Assembly (NCBI GenBank): GCA_016893485.2 | Contig: JAFEKX020000001.1 | Span: 7,519,501-7,583,500 of the forward strand | Direction: 5' to 3' | Source of the DNA: Streptomyces sp. P3 | GTDB taxonomy: Bacteria; Actinomycetota; Actinomycetes; Streptomycetales; Streptomycetaceae | DNA length: 64,000 bases | The notes under the pieces: model-generated | Databases searched by the model: none | Seen by the model: the letters and a program-made list of their open reading frames with translations, nothing else | What the model was told of the DNA's origin: nothing | Position numbers and translations under genes: made by a program | Part shown: positions 28,845 through 39,317 of the stretch, piece after piece | Numbering within the stretch: the stretch's first letter is position 1 | Layout: each line of letters opens with the position of its first letter

Positions 28845-30312
28845 CTGCCGCCACTCCTCCGCTACCCGTCCGTGGACGAGTTGGGCGCCCAGGCCGCCGC
28901 GCTCGTCGCCCGCCACCCCCAGGACGCCCGGCTGCGCCGCGTCGGGACCTCCCGGGCCGGTACGCCCCTGTGGCTGCTCTCCGTGGGCCACGGCAGCCGT
29001 CAGGCCCTCGTGGTCGCAGGACCGCACGCCAACGAGCCGGTGGGCGGCGCGACGGTGCTGCGGCTGGCCGAACGGGTCCTGGCCGATCCCCGGTTGAGCG
29101 AGGGCGCCGACGCCACCTGGAACCTGCTGCTGTGCCTCGACCCCGACGCCTCGCGCCGCAACGAGGGCTGGCTGTCCGGCCCGTACAGCCTCGGCCGGTA
29201 CTTCCGGAACTTCTTCCGGCCCGGCTTCCTGGAGCAGCCCGAGTGGCTCCCGGACGGCGCGGCCGGGGCCCGACTCCCGGAGACCCGCGCCCTGTTGGCG
29301 GTCCAGGACGAACTCCGGCCGTTCCTCCAGTGCTCCCTGCACGGCGTCGACGTCGGCGGCGGCTTCGTGGAACTCACCCACGACCTCCCCGGCCTCGCCC
29401 GCCGCGTCGCCCACACCGCGGCCCGTCTCGCCGTCCCGCGCGAACTCGGGCCGTACGACACGCTGTACTGGCCGAGCCTGGGCCCCGCCGTCTACCGCAT
29501 CCCGCCACCGCGCCCGGGCGACCTGGCCGCCGCCATCACCGAGGCCGCCGTCGAGTCGACCTGGTACTACCCGCACCGGTACGGCACCGTCACCGCGGTC
29601 GTCGAGGCGCCGATGTGGGGCGTGGCCGGCGTCGAGGACGGCACCCCGCCCGCCGACGCGGACGCGTTCCTCCGCACCGTGAGCCACACCCTGCGCCACG
29701 ACACCCGCATCCTGGAACAACTCCTCGCGCGGATACGGCCGTTCGTCCGGGGCGGCGCGGAGGCGGGAGGACTCTCCAGGGCGGGCCTGGAGCCGGGCGG
29801 GCTCGCGAGGGCAGGTGGCCTGGTGCCGCCGTCCACCGTGCCCGGCGCGCGGCCCGGGACCCTCGTCGTCCGTCCGACGCCGCACGGCTGCTCGCGCCGG
29901 TCGACGACTATTTACTGGTCTGCCCCGGGCTCGCCGACGCGTGGGACCCCGATGTCGACACCGGCGCCGCCCGCCCGCTCCCGCCGCTCAACACCGCGCA
30001 TCTGGCCGCACTGCGCATCGCGGGCGACGGCTGGCCCTGCGCACGGCGGGGCTGCTCTACCAGCTCGTCGTCACCTCCGGACGCGATCAGGCCGGTGTCC
30101 TCCCGGAGTTGGACCGGCTGATCGACCAATGGTGTGCCGACTACCGCGACGGCTGCGGGGCCCGCTGGATCTCGGTCGCACGCCAGGTCGAGTACCAGTC
30201 GCGCGTGGTGCTCAGCGCGTTCGAACTGGCCCACCGGCACGCGCCCGTGCGTTCCCGTTCGGGTGAGCCGGGGTGGGGTACGGAGACCGTGGTGCCGATG
30301 CACCGGGAATGA
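28845..30312 (+). CDS. M14 zinc carboxypeptidase-like protein A (frameshifted)
   Basis: Peptidase family M14-like, about 488 residues. Metal ligands are visible: HxxE in VVAGPHANEPVGG and a downstream His in QCSLHGVDVGGGF. The specificity region has STWYYPHRYGTVTAVVEAPMW with Glu as likely catalytic base. No signal peptide is seen. Shifts near 29880 and 30035 split the last third (LLAPVDDYLLVCPGLADAW, then LLYQLVVTSGRDQAG). The start is doubtful: CTG at 28845 has GGAGG at 28834-28838 and fits the paralogue; TTG at 28830 is an alternative. The stop overlaps the SSI start (ATGA). A paralogue lies convergently at 30817-32106. Confidence 0.8.
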
Positions 30313-30794
30313 CGCACACCACCTCCAAACCGCACACCCCGAAGACCCGCATCGCGGAAACCCGCCCCCTGAAGACCCGCACCAGGAAGGCCACCGCTCT
30401 ACGGAGTGCCCTGCTCGCGACGGCTCTCGTGCTCCTCGCCGGGCAGGCACCGGCCCAGGCGACCGCACCCCACCACGGTGTCCGGGGCGACTGGCTCTAC
30501 CTCACCGTCACGCGCGGCGACAGCCGGTCCAGTGACACGCGCGGGACCCTGCTGCTGTGCGACCCTCCCCAGGGGCACGCCCACGCGGCCGAGGCCTGCG
30601 CCGAACTGGCGGCGGCGGACGGCGACATCGACGCGCTCCCGCCCAAGAGCGTCTTCTGCCCGATGATCTACGCCCCGGTGACCGCCCACGCGCGCGGGGA
30701 GTGGAAGGGGCGCCCGGTCGACTACAGCAGGACGTTCTCCAACGGGTGCTCCATGGCGGCACGCACGGGACACGTCTTCGCGCTGGACAGCTGA
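30309..30794 (+). CDS. SSI-family subtilisin inhibitor (I16)
   Basis: Secreted protease inhibitor of 161 residues, intact. A long basic N-terminus leads into the signal helix LRSALLATALVLLAGQ with cleavage near AQA. The mature domain has the SSI pattern: LYLTVTRGDSR, LLLCDPPQGHAHAAEAC, and the reactive-site loop CPMIYAPVTAHARGEW, where P1-P1' is Met-Ile (Met-Val in classic SSI). The four Cys of the two family disulfides are present. The ATG overlaps the stop of the M14 carboxypeptidase in ATGA, so the two are translationally coupled. Likely targets are secreted subtilisin-like proteases, for example the subtilase at 16235. Confidence 0.92.
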   Translation: MTHTTSKPHTPKTRIAETRPLKTRTRKATALRSALLATALVLLAGQAPAQATAPHHGVRGDWLYLTVTRGDSRSSDTRGTLLLCDPPQGHAHAAEACAELAAADGDIDALPPKSVFCPMIYAPVTAHARGEWKGRPVDYSRTFSNGCSMAARTGHVFALDS

Positions 30795-30816
30795 GGCGCG
30801 GTCGGGGCGGGCGGGG

Positions 30817-32106
30817 TCAGGCCAGGTGCCGGGCACGCGCGCGTGAGACGTCGTCGAACCCGCCCGCCTGCTCGCGCGCGTGCAGCGCCGCCGCCACGAC
30901 CGTGCGCGCCTGGTGCTCGACCTGGTTCTCCAAGGGCACCCAGCGGGCCGGAAGCGTTCCTCGAAGGCGTCGCTCCAGGACGCCACGAGGTGTTCGAGCA
31001 GGGGCACCGCGCGGTCGTCGGTCTCCCGCAGGACCCGCAGCAGCATCGCCGCGGCCCGCAACGGCAGCCGCCGCCCGAACGCGTCCACGCTGCCCACGTA
31101 CGCCATCGTCGTGTCGGCGGGCTCGGTGTGCATCCAGTCCGCGGCGAGACCCGGCACCAGCCCAGGGCCCACTTCGCGGCCCGCAGCAGCGGCCCGTCGA
31201 CGCCCTGGAGCCGCGGCAGCGCCTCGGTGAGGACCCGCTCCACCTCGCGCCCGTCCCGCAGCAGACGGCGCGCCAGGCGCCGTATCGCCGCCGCCGGGGC
31301 GGGATGCGGCGCCGGGTCGTCCACCAGGTCACTGGCCCACATCGGGACCTCCACGACCGCCGTGAGGCCGCCGTACCGGTGCGCGTGGTACCAGGTGCTG
31401 TGCCGGGCGTCGTCCGGCATGCTCGGGTACGCCATGTCCGCACCGGGCGCCGGCATCACATGCACCCGGGCCCCGAGGCGGGCCAGCCCGCCGCGTCCGA
31501 GGCGCCCGTCTCCACGGGGATGTGCAGCTCGGCCGCCGACTTGGCGAACGGCTCGGCCAGCCCCGGTATGTCCTTCGTCAACTGCACCCAGCTGCCGCCC
31601 AGATCGGTGCCGTGCAGCGTCACCTGGAGGTAGGGCCGCAGCTCGTCGATCACCCGGGTCAGCGCCCGCGTCTCGGGCGGCAGCCGGTCGGGCGGCAGCA
31701 CCGAAGGCGACCACTCCGGCTGCTCAGGCCCGGCCGGACGGAAGAACCCCAGGTGGTAGTCGAACAGGCTCCGCGGCGCCGGCGTCACATGCAGACTCGC
31801 CCCGTCCGGATCAGCGCAGAGCAGGAAATGCCAGGAGGTGTCCGACCTCAACTCCCTCTCCGCCACGACCCGTTCGGCCAGGGCGAGGAGAGTGGAGCCG
31901 CCGGTCGGCTCATTGGCGTGGGCGCCCGCGACCACCAGGACGGCGCGCTGGGCGTGCCCCACGGACAGCAGCTGCAGTGGTCTGCCCGCGCGGGAGACGC
32001 CCACCTGCCTCAGGGCGCACAGGGCCGGCCTGTGCGCGGCCAACGCCCTTGCGGACGAGACCAGTTCGGTCACACTGGGGTATCGCAACTCCGGCAGGAG
32101 ACTCAC
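30817..32106 (-). CDS. M14 zinc carboxypeptidase-like protein B (frameshifted)
   Basis: Paralogue of the protein encoded at 28845. Shared blocks include LRYPSV at the start, GVSRAGRPLQLLSVGH, VVAGAHANEPTGG (HxxE zinc site), VTLHGTDLGGSWVQLT (third ligand His), STWYHAHRYGGLTAVVEVPMW (catalytic Glu), and a matching C-terminus with NQVEHQARTVVAAAL. About 429 residues. Shifts near 31470, 31165 and 30955. GTG start at 32106, stop at 30817, 23 bp from the convergent SSI stop. The pair probably arose by inverted duplication around the inhibitor gene. Substrate unknown. Confidence 0.8.
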
Positions 32107-32616
32107 CCCCGACTACTCCGCCCCGGCTTCGCAACCGCAGTACCCCACGGCCTCTGGGAACTGTCAAGGAGACCGCGGGGAGGCTACCGGGGCGCCCAGG
32201 CGCGCTTACCGGCAGCCGGTCAGGGCGTGGGTGCCAGCAGGGGGCCGCAGTTCTCCAGGGTGCCGCACGGGCCAGATGCTCACTGCCGGTGACGTCCTCA
32301 ACGGGCACACGCGCGTGCCTCCGCACCGGGACCTCCCCACGCCGTGCCCCGTCACCGCACGCCCGCCGCCCGGCCCGCACCCCGGGTCCGCACGCGGGTG
32401 CGAGCCGGTGGCCGCACCGGCCCCACGGCGTGCGGCCGTCCCCGTACGCCGTGGGGCCACGGAACGTCCGCCTCACCCGAACGGCCGTACGGGAGCTGCG
32501 CCCGCGCGGGGCGGTGGTCGGCTGGGGGCAGCCGCGTGTGCGTTTGGCGCGGACGACCGGCCGCGTGCCCTCCTGGGCAGTGTGCGGCGGAGCGACGACC
32601 ACGGGAGCGGACGCCG
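32107..32616. other. Divergent intergenic region, no gene seen
   Basis: About 510 bp of very GC-rich DNA between the M14 B gene and the P450 gene. Open frames here have no family resemblance or ribosome site. It should contain both promoters, but none could be fixed. Confidence 0.4.
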
Positions 32617-33710
32617 GTGCTGTGTCTCACGGACGTCCTCGTCGCACGGAGCGCGGGCACCCCGGCCCGCCCACCGGCCCCGCCGAGCCTTCGGACGGCC
32701 GTACGGGACCCGTATCCGCTCTACCGGACCCTCCGCACGCACCACCCCCTGGTGTACGACGAGCCCTTCGGCGCCTGGCTCGTCAGCCGTTACGACGACG
32801 TCAGCGCCGCGCTCGCCGACCCCGGCTCGTCCCCCTGCCCGGCGAGGGGACGTCGGAAGCCGATCAGCACCTCGAACGGGCGCTGCGCGGGCTCGCGTCG
32901 GCCGCGCTGACCGCCGCCGTCGAACGCGGCGCCCATGTCCTCGCCCGTCGGCTGGCCGCGCGGGAAGAGGCCGACCTGGTCGCCGAGTTCTGCGTCTGGC
33001 TGCCCACCGCGACGGTCGTGGCCGCGCTCGGGCTGCCGTACGAGGAGACCGCGCGCGTGCACTGCTGGTGCCGCACGGGACTCGGCCCCTCCGGGGGCGG
33101 GCGTTCCGAACTGGGCGTCTTCCTGCGCCCGTTGACGGCCAGGCGCCGCGCCCACCCGGGCGGTGACCTGCTGTCCGTGCTGTGCGCCGAGCGGACCGAC
33201 GAGGCCGTCACGGGGCTGGTGGGCACGCTGCTCGGCGCGGCGGGGGAGACCACCGCGCGGGCGCTGGCGTCGTTCCTCGCCAACCTCCTTGATCACCCAC
33301 GGCAGTTGGCGGTGCTCCGCGACCGGCCCGACCGCACGGCCGGCGCCTGGGCGGAGTCCCTGCGCCGTGACCCGCCGCTGCACATCGTGAAGCGCCGGGC
33401 CGTCGAACCCGTCGGCGCGATCCCCGCCGGGGCCACCGTCGCCTGCCTCCTCGGCGCCGCGGGCCGTGACCCGGAACGCTTCACCGACCCCGACCGCTAC
33501 GACGCCTTCCGCCCCGACCCCCGCCCCGCTTGCCCACGGCACGGGCCGTCATGCCCCGCCGAGGCCCTCCTCGCCCGTCTCGCGGCCGAACACGGCCTGC
33601 GGGCGCTGCTGGCCGCCCTGCCGGGCCTGCGCCGCGCAGAGGGCACCCAGACGGCGCCTGAGGACCTTGTCCGGCGCTCGCCCAAGATCCTCAGGGTCCG
33701 CACCCGCTAG
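32617..33710 (+). CDS. Cytochrome P450 with an atypical heme-binding loop (frameshift near 32835)
   Basis: Heme-thiolate monooxygenase-like protein of about 364 residues, short for bacterial P450s (about 400). Seen: YPLYRTLRTHHPLVYDE and WLVSRYDDVSAALADPG (N-terminal sheet), I-helix LLGAAGETTARALASFLANL, and ExxR in WAESLRRDPPLHIVKRRAVE. The Cys loop reads CPRHGPSCPAEALLARLAAEH; a Cys ligand is available, but the usual FGxGxHxC spacing is one residue short and its Phe and His are absent. GTG at 32617 follows GGGAG. The stop overlaps that of the convergent treY by 4 bp (CTAG). No ferredoxin gene is adjacent. Substrate unknown. Confidence 0.82.
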
Positions 33711-36058
33711 TTGCTCTCGCCCACCCGCTCCAGCAGCACCGCGGGCGACGACGCGAGAACGTCCGCCACGCGTGCGCGCCCCGTGAACTCCCGCTCCGGA
33801 GCCAGCACATCGGCCCACCGCCCCGGTGGCAGCGGCAGCACGGTGTCCCGCCAGCCGCCCGCCTCCGCGAGCCGCGACGACAGCCGGGTCACCGCCGTGA
33901 CCGCGCTCCCCGAGCGCGCGAACGCCACGCAGTGCGCCGCCGCCGGGCCCTCCGCCGTCAGCGGGGTGTACGTCGCCGCGTCGCCGAACACCTCGGGGCG
34001 CCTGGCCCGCAACCGGAGCGCGGCGACCGTCAGCGCGCCCTTGTCGCCGGGGTGCGGCGCAGGGAACGGCACGGGGCGGCGGTTGTCCGGGTCGACCAGG
34101 GCCCGGTACTCGGTCTCCGTGCCCTGGTAGAGGTCCGGTACGCCCGGCATCGTCAGGTGGACCAGAGTGGCGCTCAGCATGTTGGCCCGGACATGGGCCT
34201 CAAGTGCCGTACGGAACGCGGCCACCCGCTCGCCCGGAGCCCCGCACGGGCCCGCCGCGACGAACGCCGCCACCGCCTCCTCGTACGGCGGCTCCTGCCC
34301 GTCCAGCTCGTGAACAGGCCCGCCTCGCGCACATGCTTCAGCAGGGCCTCCTGGACGCGCTCCTCGTCCGCGGGGCCGAGTCCGAACACCGTCTGCCAGG
34401 CAGCCCACGCCAGTTGGGCGTCCGGCACGCCCTCGCCGGTGCGGGTCACCTCGGCCAGCACGTCCGCCCACCGCTCCGGCACCTCGGTGAGCACGGCCAG
34501 CGCGGCCCGTACGTCGGCGCTGCGCTTGGTGTCGTGGGTCGACAGCACCGTGCCCATGGCGGGCCAGTCGCGCTGCACGCGCGCGGAGAACGCGTGGAAG
34601 TCCTCCGGGGACACCGCGGGGCTGCCCGGGTTCCCGCCCACCTCGGTCGCCGACAGAAGCGGCACATACCGGTAGAACGCCGTGTCCTCGACGGACTTGG
34701 CCCGCAGCGCGGACGCGGTCTGCGCGAACCGCGTCCGGAACTCGACCTGTTCGGGCCCGTCCCCGTAACCCCCAGCAGCAGCTCCCGTACGACGTCGACG
34801 GCACCGGCCTCCTCCGGGACGACGAACGCCTGTCGGGCCTCGGCCGCCGCCTCCTCGGTGACGACGGCGGCGGTGTCCCCGGAGGTGTAGGGCCGGTACA
34901 CCTCCAGGCGGACCAGCAGCTCCAGCAGCGCGGTCCGCAGCGCCCAGGGGGCACGGTCGCGCAGCGCGGGCTCGGGGAGGTGGCGCACAGCCGGACCACG
35001 ACCCGGGTCAGCCGGTCCATCTCGGAGACCAGCTCGTGCGTGAGCACCTTGTACGCCGCCCGCCGTACCGTCGCCTCCCACTGGCCGCCGCGGTCGGTCT
35101 GCGGGGCCGCGAACCTCCGGTACTGCCCCAGGAGTTCACCGACGCCCGCCGGGTCCGTGAACAGCCCGTCGACCTGGCGGAGGGCGTCGTAGCCGGTGGT
35201 GCCCGCGACGGGCCAGGACGCCGGCAGGTGCTCCCCGTCCGCGAGGATCTTCTCCACGACCGTCCAGCGGCCCCCGGTGGCCTCGTGCAGCCGCGCGAGG
35301 TAGTCGTCCGGGTCGGCGAGACCGTCGGGGTGGTCGACGCGCAGCCCGTCGACGACGCCCTCGCGCAATAGCTGGAGCATCTTCGCGTGGGTGGCGTCGA
35401 AGACCTCCGGGTCCTCGACGCGCACCCCGATCAGCTCCGAAATGCTGAAGAAGCGCCGGTAGTTGAGCTCGGTGCGGGCCAGCCGCCACCACACGGGGCG
35501 GTACCACTGCGCGTCCAGGAGCCGCGGCAACGGCAGCTCCGCCGTGCCCTCACGCAGCGGGAAGACGTGGTCGTAGTAGCGCAGCACGTCACCGTCGACC
35601 GCCATGTGCTCCAGCTCACCGCCGACGGGACCGCCCAGCACCGGCAGCAGCACCTGCCCGCCCTGGGCCTCCCAGTCGATGTCGAACCAGCGCGCGTAGG
35701 GCGACTTGGGGCCCTCCCGGAGGACCTCCCACAGGGCGTGGTTGTGGCGCGGGGACATCGCCATGTGGTTGGGCACGATGTCCACCACGAGGCCGAGACC
35801 GTGCTCCCGCGCGGTGCGCGCGAGGGCCCGCAGCCCGTCCTCGCCGCCGAGTTCGTCCCGCACGCGCGTGGTCGACGACGTCGTAGCCGTGCGTGGAGCC
35901 GGGGACGGACTCGAGGACGGGGACAGGTGCAGATGCGAGACGCCTAGCGACGCCAGGTACGGCACGGCCGCAGCTGCCGCCGTGAACGGGAACTCGGGCT
36001 GCAGCTGAAGCCGGTAGGTGGCCGTGGGCACTGCCGGGTCGGGTCGCTCAGGTGTCAT
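33707..36058 (-). CDS. treY: Malto-oligosyltrehalose synthase TreY (frameshifted)
   Basis: GH13 enzyme that converts the reducing-end maltose of glucans into trehalose. It opens with TATYRLQLQPEFPF and YLASLGVSHLHLSP. Catalytic motifs: LVVDIVPNHMAMS, nucleophile Asp in VDGLRVDHPDGLADP, acid Glu in WTVVEKILADGEHLP, and ATDTKR-like LSTHDTKRSADVRA. The C-terminus has TMPGVPDLYQGTE-type LTMPGVPDLYQGTETEY. Shifts near 35910, 35870, 34995, 34770 and 34320 leave six segments; joined, it gives about 780 residues, the family size. It starts 77 nt after glgX on the same strand, so the two are probably cotranscribed. Confidence 0.93.
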   Translation of the reverse strand: MTPERPDPAVPTATYRLQLQPEFPFTAAAAAVPYLASLGVSHLHLSPSSSPSPAPRTATTSSTTRVRDELGGEDGLRALARTAREHGLGLVVDIVPNHMAMSPRHNHALWEVLREGPKSPYARWFDIDWEAQGGQVLLPVLGGPVGGELEHMAVDGDVLRYYDHVFPLREGTAELPLPRLLDAQWYRPVWWRLARTELNYRRFFSISELIGVRVEDPEVFDATHAKMLQLLREGVVDGLRVDHPDGLADPDDYLARLHEATGGRWTVVEKILADGEHLPASWPVAGTTGYDALRQVDGLFTDPAGVGELLGQYRRFAAPQTDRGGQWEATVRRAAYKVLTHELVSEMDRLTRVVVRLCATSPSPRCATVPPGRCGPRCWSCWSAWRCTGPTPPGTPPPSSPRRRRPRPDRRSSSRRRPVPSTSYGSCCWGLRGRARTGRVPDAVRADRVRAAGQVRRGHGVLPVCAASVGDRGGREPGQPRGVPGGLPRVLRARAARLARHGHGAVDPRHQAQRRRTGRAGRAHRGAGAVGGRAGRGDPHRRGRAGRPTGVGCLADGVRTRPRGRGARPGGPAEACARGGPVHELDGQEPPYEEAVAAFVAAGPCGAPGERVAAFRTALEAHVRANMLSATLVHLTMPGVPDLYQGTETEYRALVDPDNRRPVPFPAPHPGDKGALTVAALRLRARRPEVFGDAATYTPLTAEGPAAAHCVAFARSGSAVTAVTRLSSRLAEAGGWRDTVLPLPPGRWADVLAPEREFTGRARVADVLASSPAVLLERVGESN

Positions 36059-36135
36059 GCAGACCTACGTACCCGCCCGGCCGTCTTTCGTGTCATCGAC
36101 CTCGCATTCGGTGCACTGATCGGCCGCCCCGCCGC

Positions 36136-38252
36136 CTAGGTGGGCCGTTGCAGCACGGTCATGCTGCGGTCCACCAGCGTCAGCCGGTCACCTGCCTTCA
36201 CCATCGCGCCCGTGCCCGGCGGCACCCCTCGGGGCGGCCCGTGTCCACGACCACCTCCCACTGGCGGCCGTGATTGACCGGCACGACGAATTCCAGCGTC
36301 TCCGGAGAGGCGTTGAACATCATCAGGAACGAGTCGTCGGCGATCCGCTCCCCACGCTGACCGGGCTCCGAGATGGCATTGCCGTTCAGGAACACCGACA
36401 GCGCGGACGCCTGCGCCGAGTCCCAGTCCCGCTGGGTCATCTCCTTGCCCTCAGGCGTGAACCAGGCGATGTCCGACAGCTCGTCGTGGGTGCCCTCGAC
36501 GGGCCGCCCATGGAAGAACCGCCGGCGCCGGAACACCGGATGCTCCTTGCGCAGCCACACCAACGCGCGCGTGAAGGCGGGCAACCCCGCCGACTCGGCC
36601 TCACTCTCGGGCCACTTGACCCACGCCAGTTCGCTGTCCTGGCAGTACGCGTTGTTGTTGCCCTTCTGGGTGCGCGCGAACTCATCCCCGTGGCTGATCA
36701 TCGGCACGCCCTGGGACAGCAGCAGCGTGGCCACGAAGTTGCGCATCTGGCGTGCGCGCAGCTCCAGGACGGCCGGGTCGTCGGTCTCGCCCTCGGCCCC
36801 GCAGTTCCAGGACCGGTTGTGGCTCTCACCGTCCCGGTTGTCCTCGCCGTTGGCCTGGTTGTGTTTGTCGTTGTACGACACCAGGTCGTTCAGCGTGAAC
36901 CCGTCATGGCAGGTCACGAAGTTGATGGACGCCAGGGGGCGGCGGCCGTCGTCCTGGTAGAGATCGGACGAGCCGGTCAGCCGGGACGCGAACTCCGCGA
37001 GCGCCCGTCCCTCGCCCCGCCACATGTCGCGCACGGTGTCCCGGTACTTGCCGTTCCACTCCGTCCACAGCGGTGGGAAGTTGCCCACCTGGTAGCCGCC
37101 CTCGCCGACGTCCCAGGGCTCCGCGATCAGCTTCACCTGGGAGACCACCGGGTCCTGCTGCACCAGGTCGAAGAACGACGACAGCCGGTCCACCTCGTGG
37201 AACTGCCGGGCCAGGGTGGCCGCCAGGTCGAAGCGGAAGCCGTCGACGTGCATCTCGGTGACCCAGTAGCGCAGCGAGTCCATGATCAGCTGGAGCACGT
37301 GCGGGGACCGCATGAGCAGTGAATTGCCCGTCCCCGTGGTGTCCATGTAGTAGCGGGGTCCTCCGTCAGCCGGTAGTACGAGGGGTTGTCGAGGCCCTTG
37401 AAGGACAGCGTCGGCCCCAGGTGGTTGCCCTCGGCGGTGTGGTTGTAGACGACGTCCAGGATGACCTCGATACCGGCCTCGTGCAGCGCCCGTACCGCGG
37501 ACTTGAACTCCAGGACCTGCTGGCCGCGGTCGCCCCAGGAGGCGTACGCGTTGTGCGGGGCGAAGAAACCGATCGTGTTGTAGCCCCAGTAGTTGTTCAG
37601 CCCCCATGTCGACCAGCCGGTGGTCGTTCACGAACTGGTGCACCGGCATCAGTTCCAGGGCCGTCACGCCCAGCTCCACCAGGTGCTCGATGACCGCCGG
37701 ATGCGCGAGCGCCGCGTAGGTGCCGCGCAGCTCGTCCGGCAGCCCCGGGTGCTGCATCGTCAGGCCCTTGACATGGGCCTCGTAGAGCACGGTCTCGTGG
37801 TAACCGCGCCGGGGCAGCCGGTCGTCGCCCCAGTCGAAGTACGGGTTGACCACGACCGAGGTCATGGTGTGCGGCGCCGAGTCCATGTCGTTGCGCTTGT
37901 CGGGCGCGTCGAAGTGGTAGCCGTACACCTCCTCGCCCCAGTCGATCGATCCGCTGACCGCCTTCGCGTACGGGTCGAGCAGCAGCTTCGCGGAGTTGCA
38001 CCGCTGGCCGCGCTCGGGTGCGTACGGGCCGTGCGCGCGGAAGCCGTACCGCTGCCCGGGCATGATGCCGGGCAGGTACGCGTGCCGCACGAACGCGTCA
38101 CTCTCCCGCAGTTCCACCGCCGTCTCCGAGCCGTCGTCGTGCAGCAGACACAGCTCTACTCGGTCCGCGGCCTCGGTGAAGACCGCGAAGTTGGTACCGG
38201 CGCCGTCATACGTGGCACCGAGTGGATACGCCTCTCCAGGCCAGACCTGCAT
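36136..38252 (-). CDS. glgX: Glycogen debranching enzyme GlgX (frameshifted)
   Basis: GH13 isoamylase-type enzyme that cuts alpha-1,6 branches of glycogen and limit dextrin, feeding linear glucan to TreY/TreZ. Seen: MQVWPGEAYPLGATYDGAG start, CBM48 with FRAHGPYAPERGQRCN, barrel motifs GLNNYWGYNTIGFFAP, VILDVVYNHTAEGN, the nucleophile in VDGFRFDLAATLAR, the acid in VKLIAEPWDVGEGGYQVG, and FVTCHDGFTLNDLVSYNDKH. Shifts near 37605, 37370 and 36225. The corrected C-terminus is DRLTLVDRSMTVLQRPT, stop at 36136. About 705 residues. ATG 38252 fits homologues better than ATG 38300 or the upstream 38327. Confidence 0.93.
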
Positions 38253-38362
38253 GGTCACGACTCTTTCAGCCGGGCCCCGCCACCGGGGCGCCTTGGGCAT
38301 GAGTCTTCCCGAAAGTGAGGGAACCACCTATGACTTACGTCCCTCTTACCAATGTGACCGGT

Positions 38363-38384
38363 GGATACGACGGATGTCGTATCC
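38363..38384. promoter_or_regulatory. 22-bp operator-like inverted repeat between glgX and the secreted-protein gene
   Basis: GGATACGAC-GGAT-GTCGTATCC has perfect 9-bp arms and lies 111 bp upstream of the glgX start and 65 bp before the divergent GTG at 38449. Size and symmetry fit a dimeric repressor or activator. The protein that binds it is not identifiable here. Confidence 0.5.
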
Positions 38385-38448
38385 CAAGGAAGTGCGACAC
38401 ACCACTCCCAGCGGTCCGCGGAAGGGCCCAGGGGGAGTAGGGGGAAAT

Positions 38449-39257
38449 GTGCGAAGGACAGTGCACCGCCACCTGGGCAAAGTGGTGGCCGGTGCGGCCA
38501 TAGCGGTCGCCGGGACCGCCGTGATGGTCGCCGTCACCCTGCCGGGCACGGCGGGGGCCGACGAGTCGGGCGGCACCGGACGGGCCGCCGGATCGGCCGG
38601 GCAGCAGGTCGCCGACACGCTCGGCGCGGCACCCGGAGTGGTCCAACAGGCCCCCGCGGAGGGCGAGAAGGGCAAGGGCCGCGACCCGCTCACCGACGAC
38701 GAGACCAAGCGCGTCGAGCAGATAGCGGTGAACCAGCAGCTGTTCAACTCCATGGAGAACGTGGACGGGAAGCGCGGCCCGCAGCGCCTCGACGTCGAAC
38801 TCGCCGACCCCGAGCCGAGCGAGCTGGACAACCCGAACGCACCGCGCCGCGCGGACGTGACGTTCTACGACTACAAGGACGACTCGGTCGTCACCAAGAC
38901 CGTGAACCTCGACACCGGCAAGGTCGAACAGACCGGCACCCAGCACGGAGTGCAGCCCCGGCGAGCAACGCCGAGGACGTCGAGGCCGCCGATCTGCTGC
39001 TCGCCAGCCCGCTGGGTGCGGGCCTGAAGGCGGACTACAAGGACGCCACCGGCAGTCAACTCACCTCGCCCGACCAGCTGTTGCTGACCGCGATGATCTA
39101 CAAGGCCACTCCGGGACGCCAGTCGGGCGACCTCGACCAGTGCGGCGAACACCGCTGCGTACGGCTGTTCCCGAAGGTGAAGAACGGGCCCTGGATCGAC
39201 GCCCGCGACTTCGTCATCGACCTGAGCGCCCGCAAGGTCGGCAAGCTCACCGGCTGA
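38449..39257 (+). CDS. Exported protein paired with the amine-oxidase-like gene (frameshift near 38960)
   Basis: About 269 residues. The N-terminus VRRTVHRHLGKVVAGAAIAV then AGTAVMVAVTLPGTAGA is a signal peptide with a basic, Arg-rich n-region, cleaved near AGA. The mature part is acidic with DDETKRVEQIAVNQQLFNS, DVELADPEPSELDNPN, VTFYDYKDDSVVTKTVNL and a C-terminal CGEHRCVRLFPKVKNGPWID. In AGAO-type enzymes similar N-terminal domains precede the catalytic domain, so this may supply the D2/D3-like part as a separate subunit. GTG 38449 has GGGGGAG upstream. One base is missing in a C run near 38960. Gap to the next gene is 60 nt. Confidence 0.7.
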
Positions 39258-39317
39258 ACCGGCCCGTCCTTCGTCCACCGTCCCAACTTGCTTCTCCTGT
39301 AAGGGAGTCACTTCTTC

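Noticed and set aside
30843..32616. A very long plus-strand open frame running into the P450 gene
   Set aside because: Only the part from 32617 looks like protein; the rest is antisense to the M14 B gene and lacks homology. High G+C makes long empty frames common.
20300..33710. A secondary-metabolite gene cluster around geosmin synthase and the P450
   Set aside because: The two are 10 kb apart among trehalose, peptidase and regulator genes, and geosmin needs no P450.
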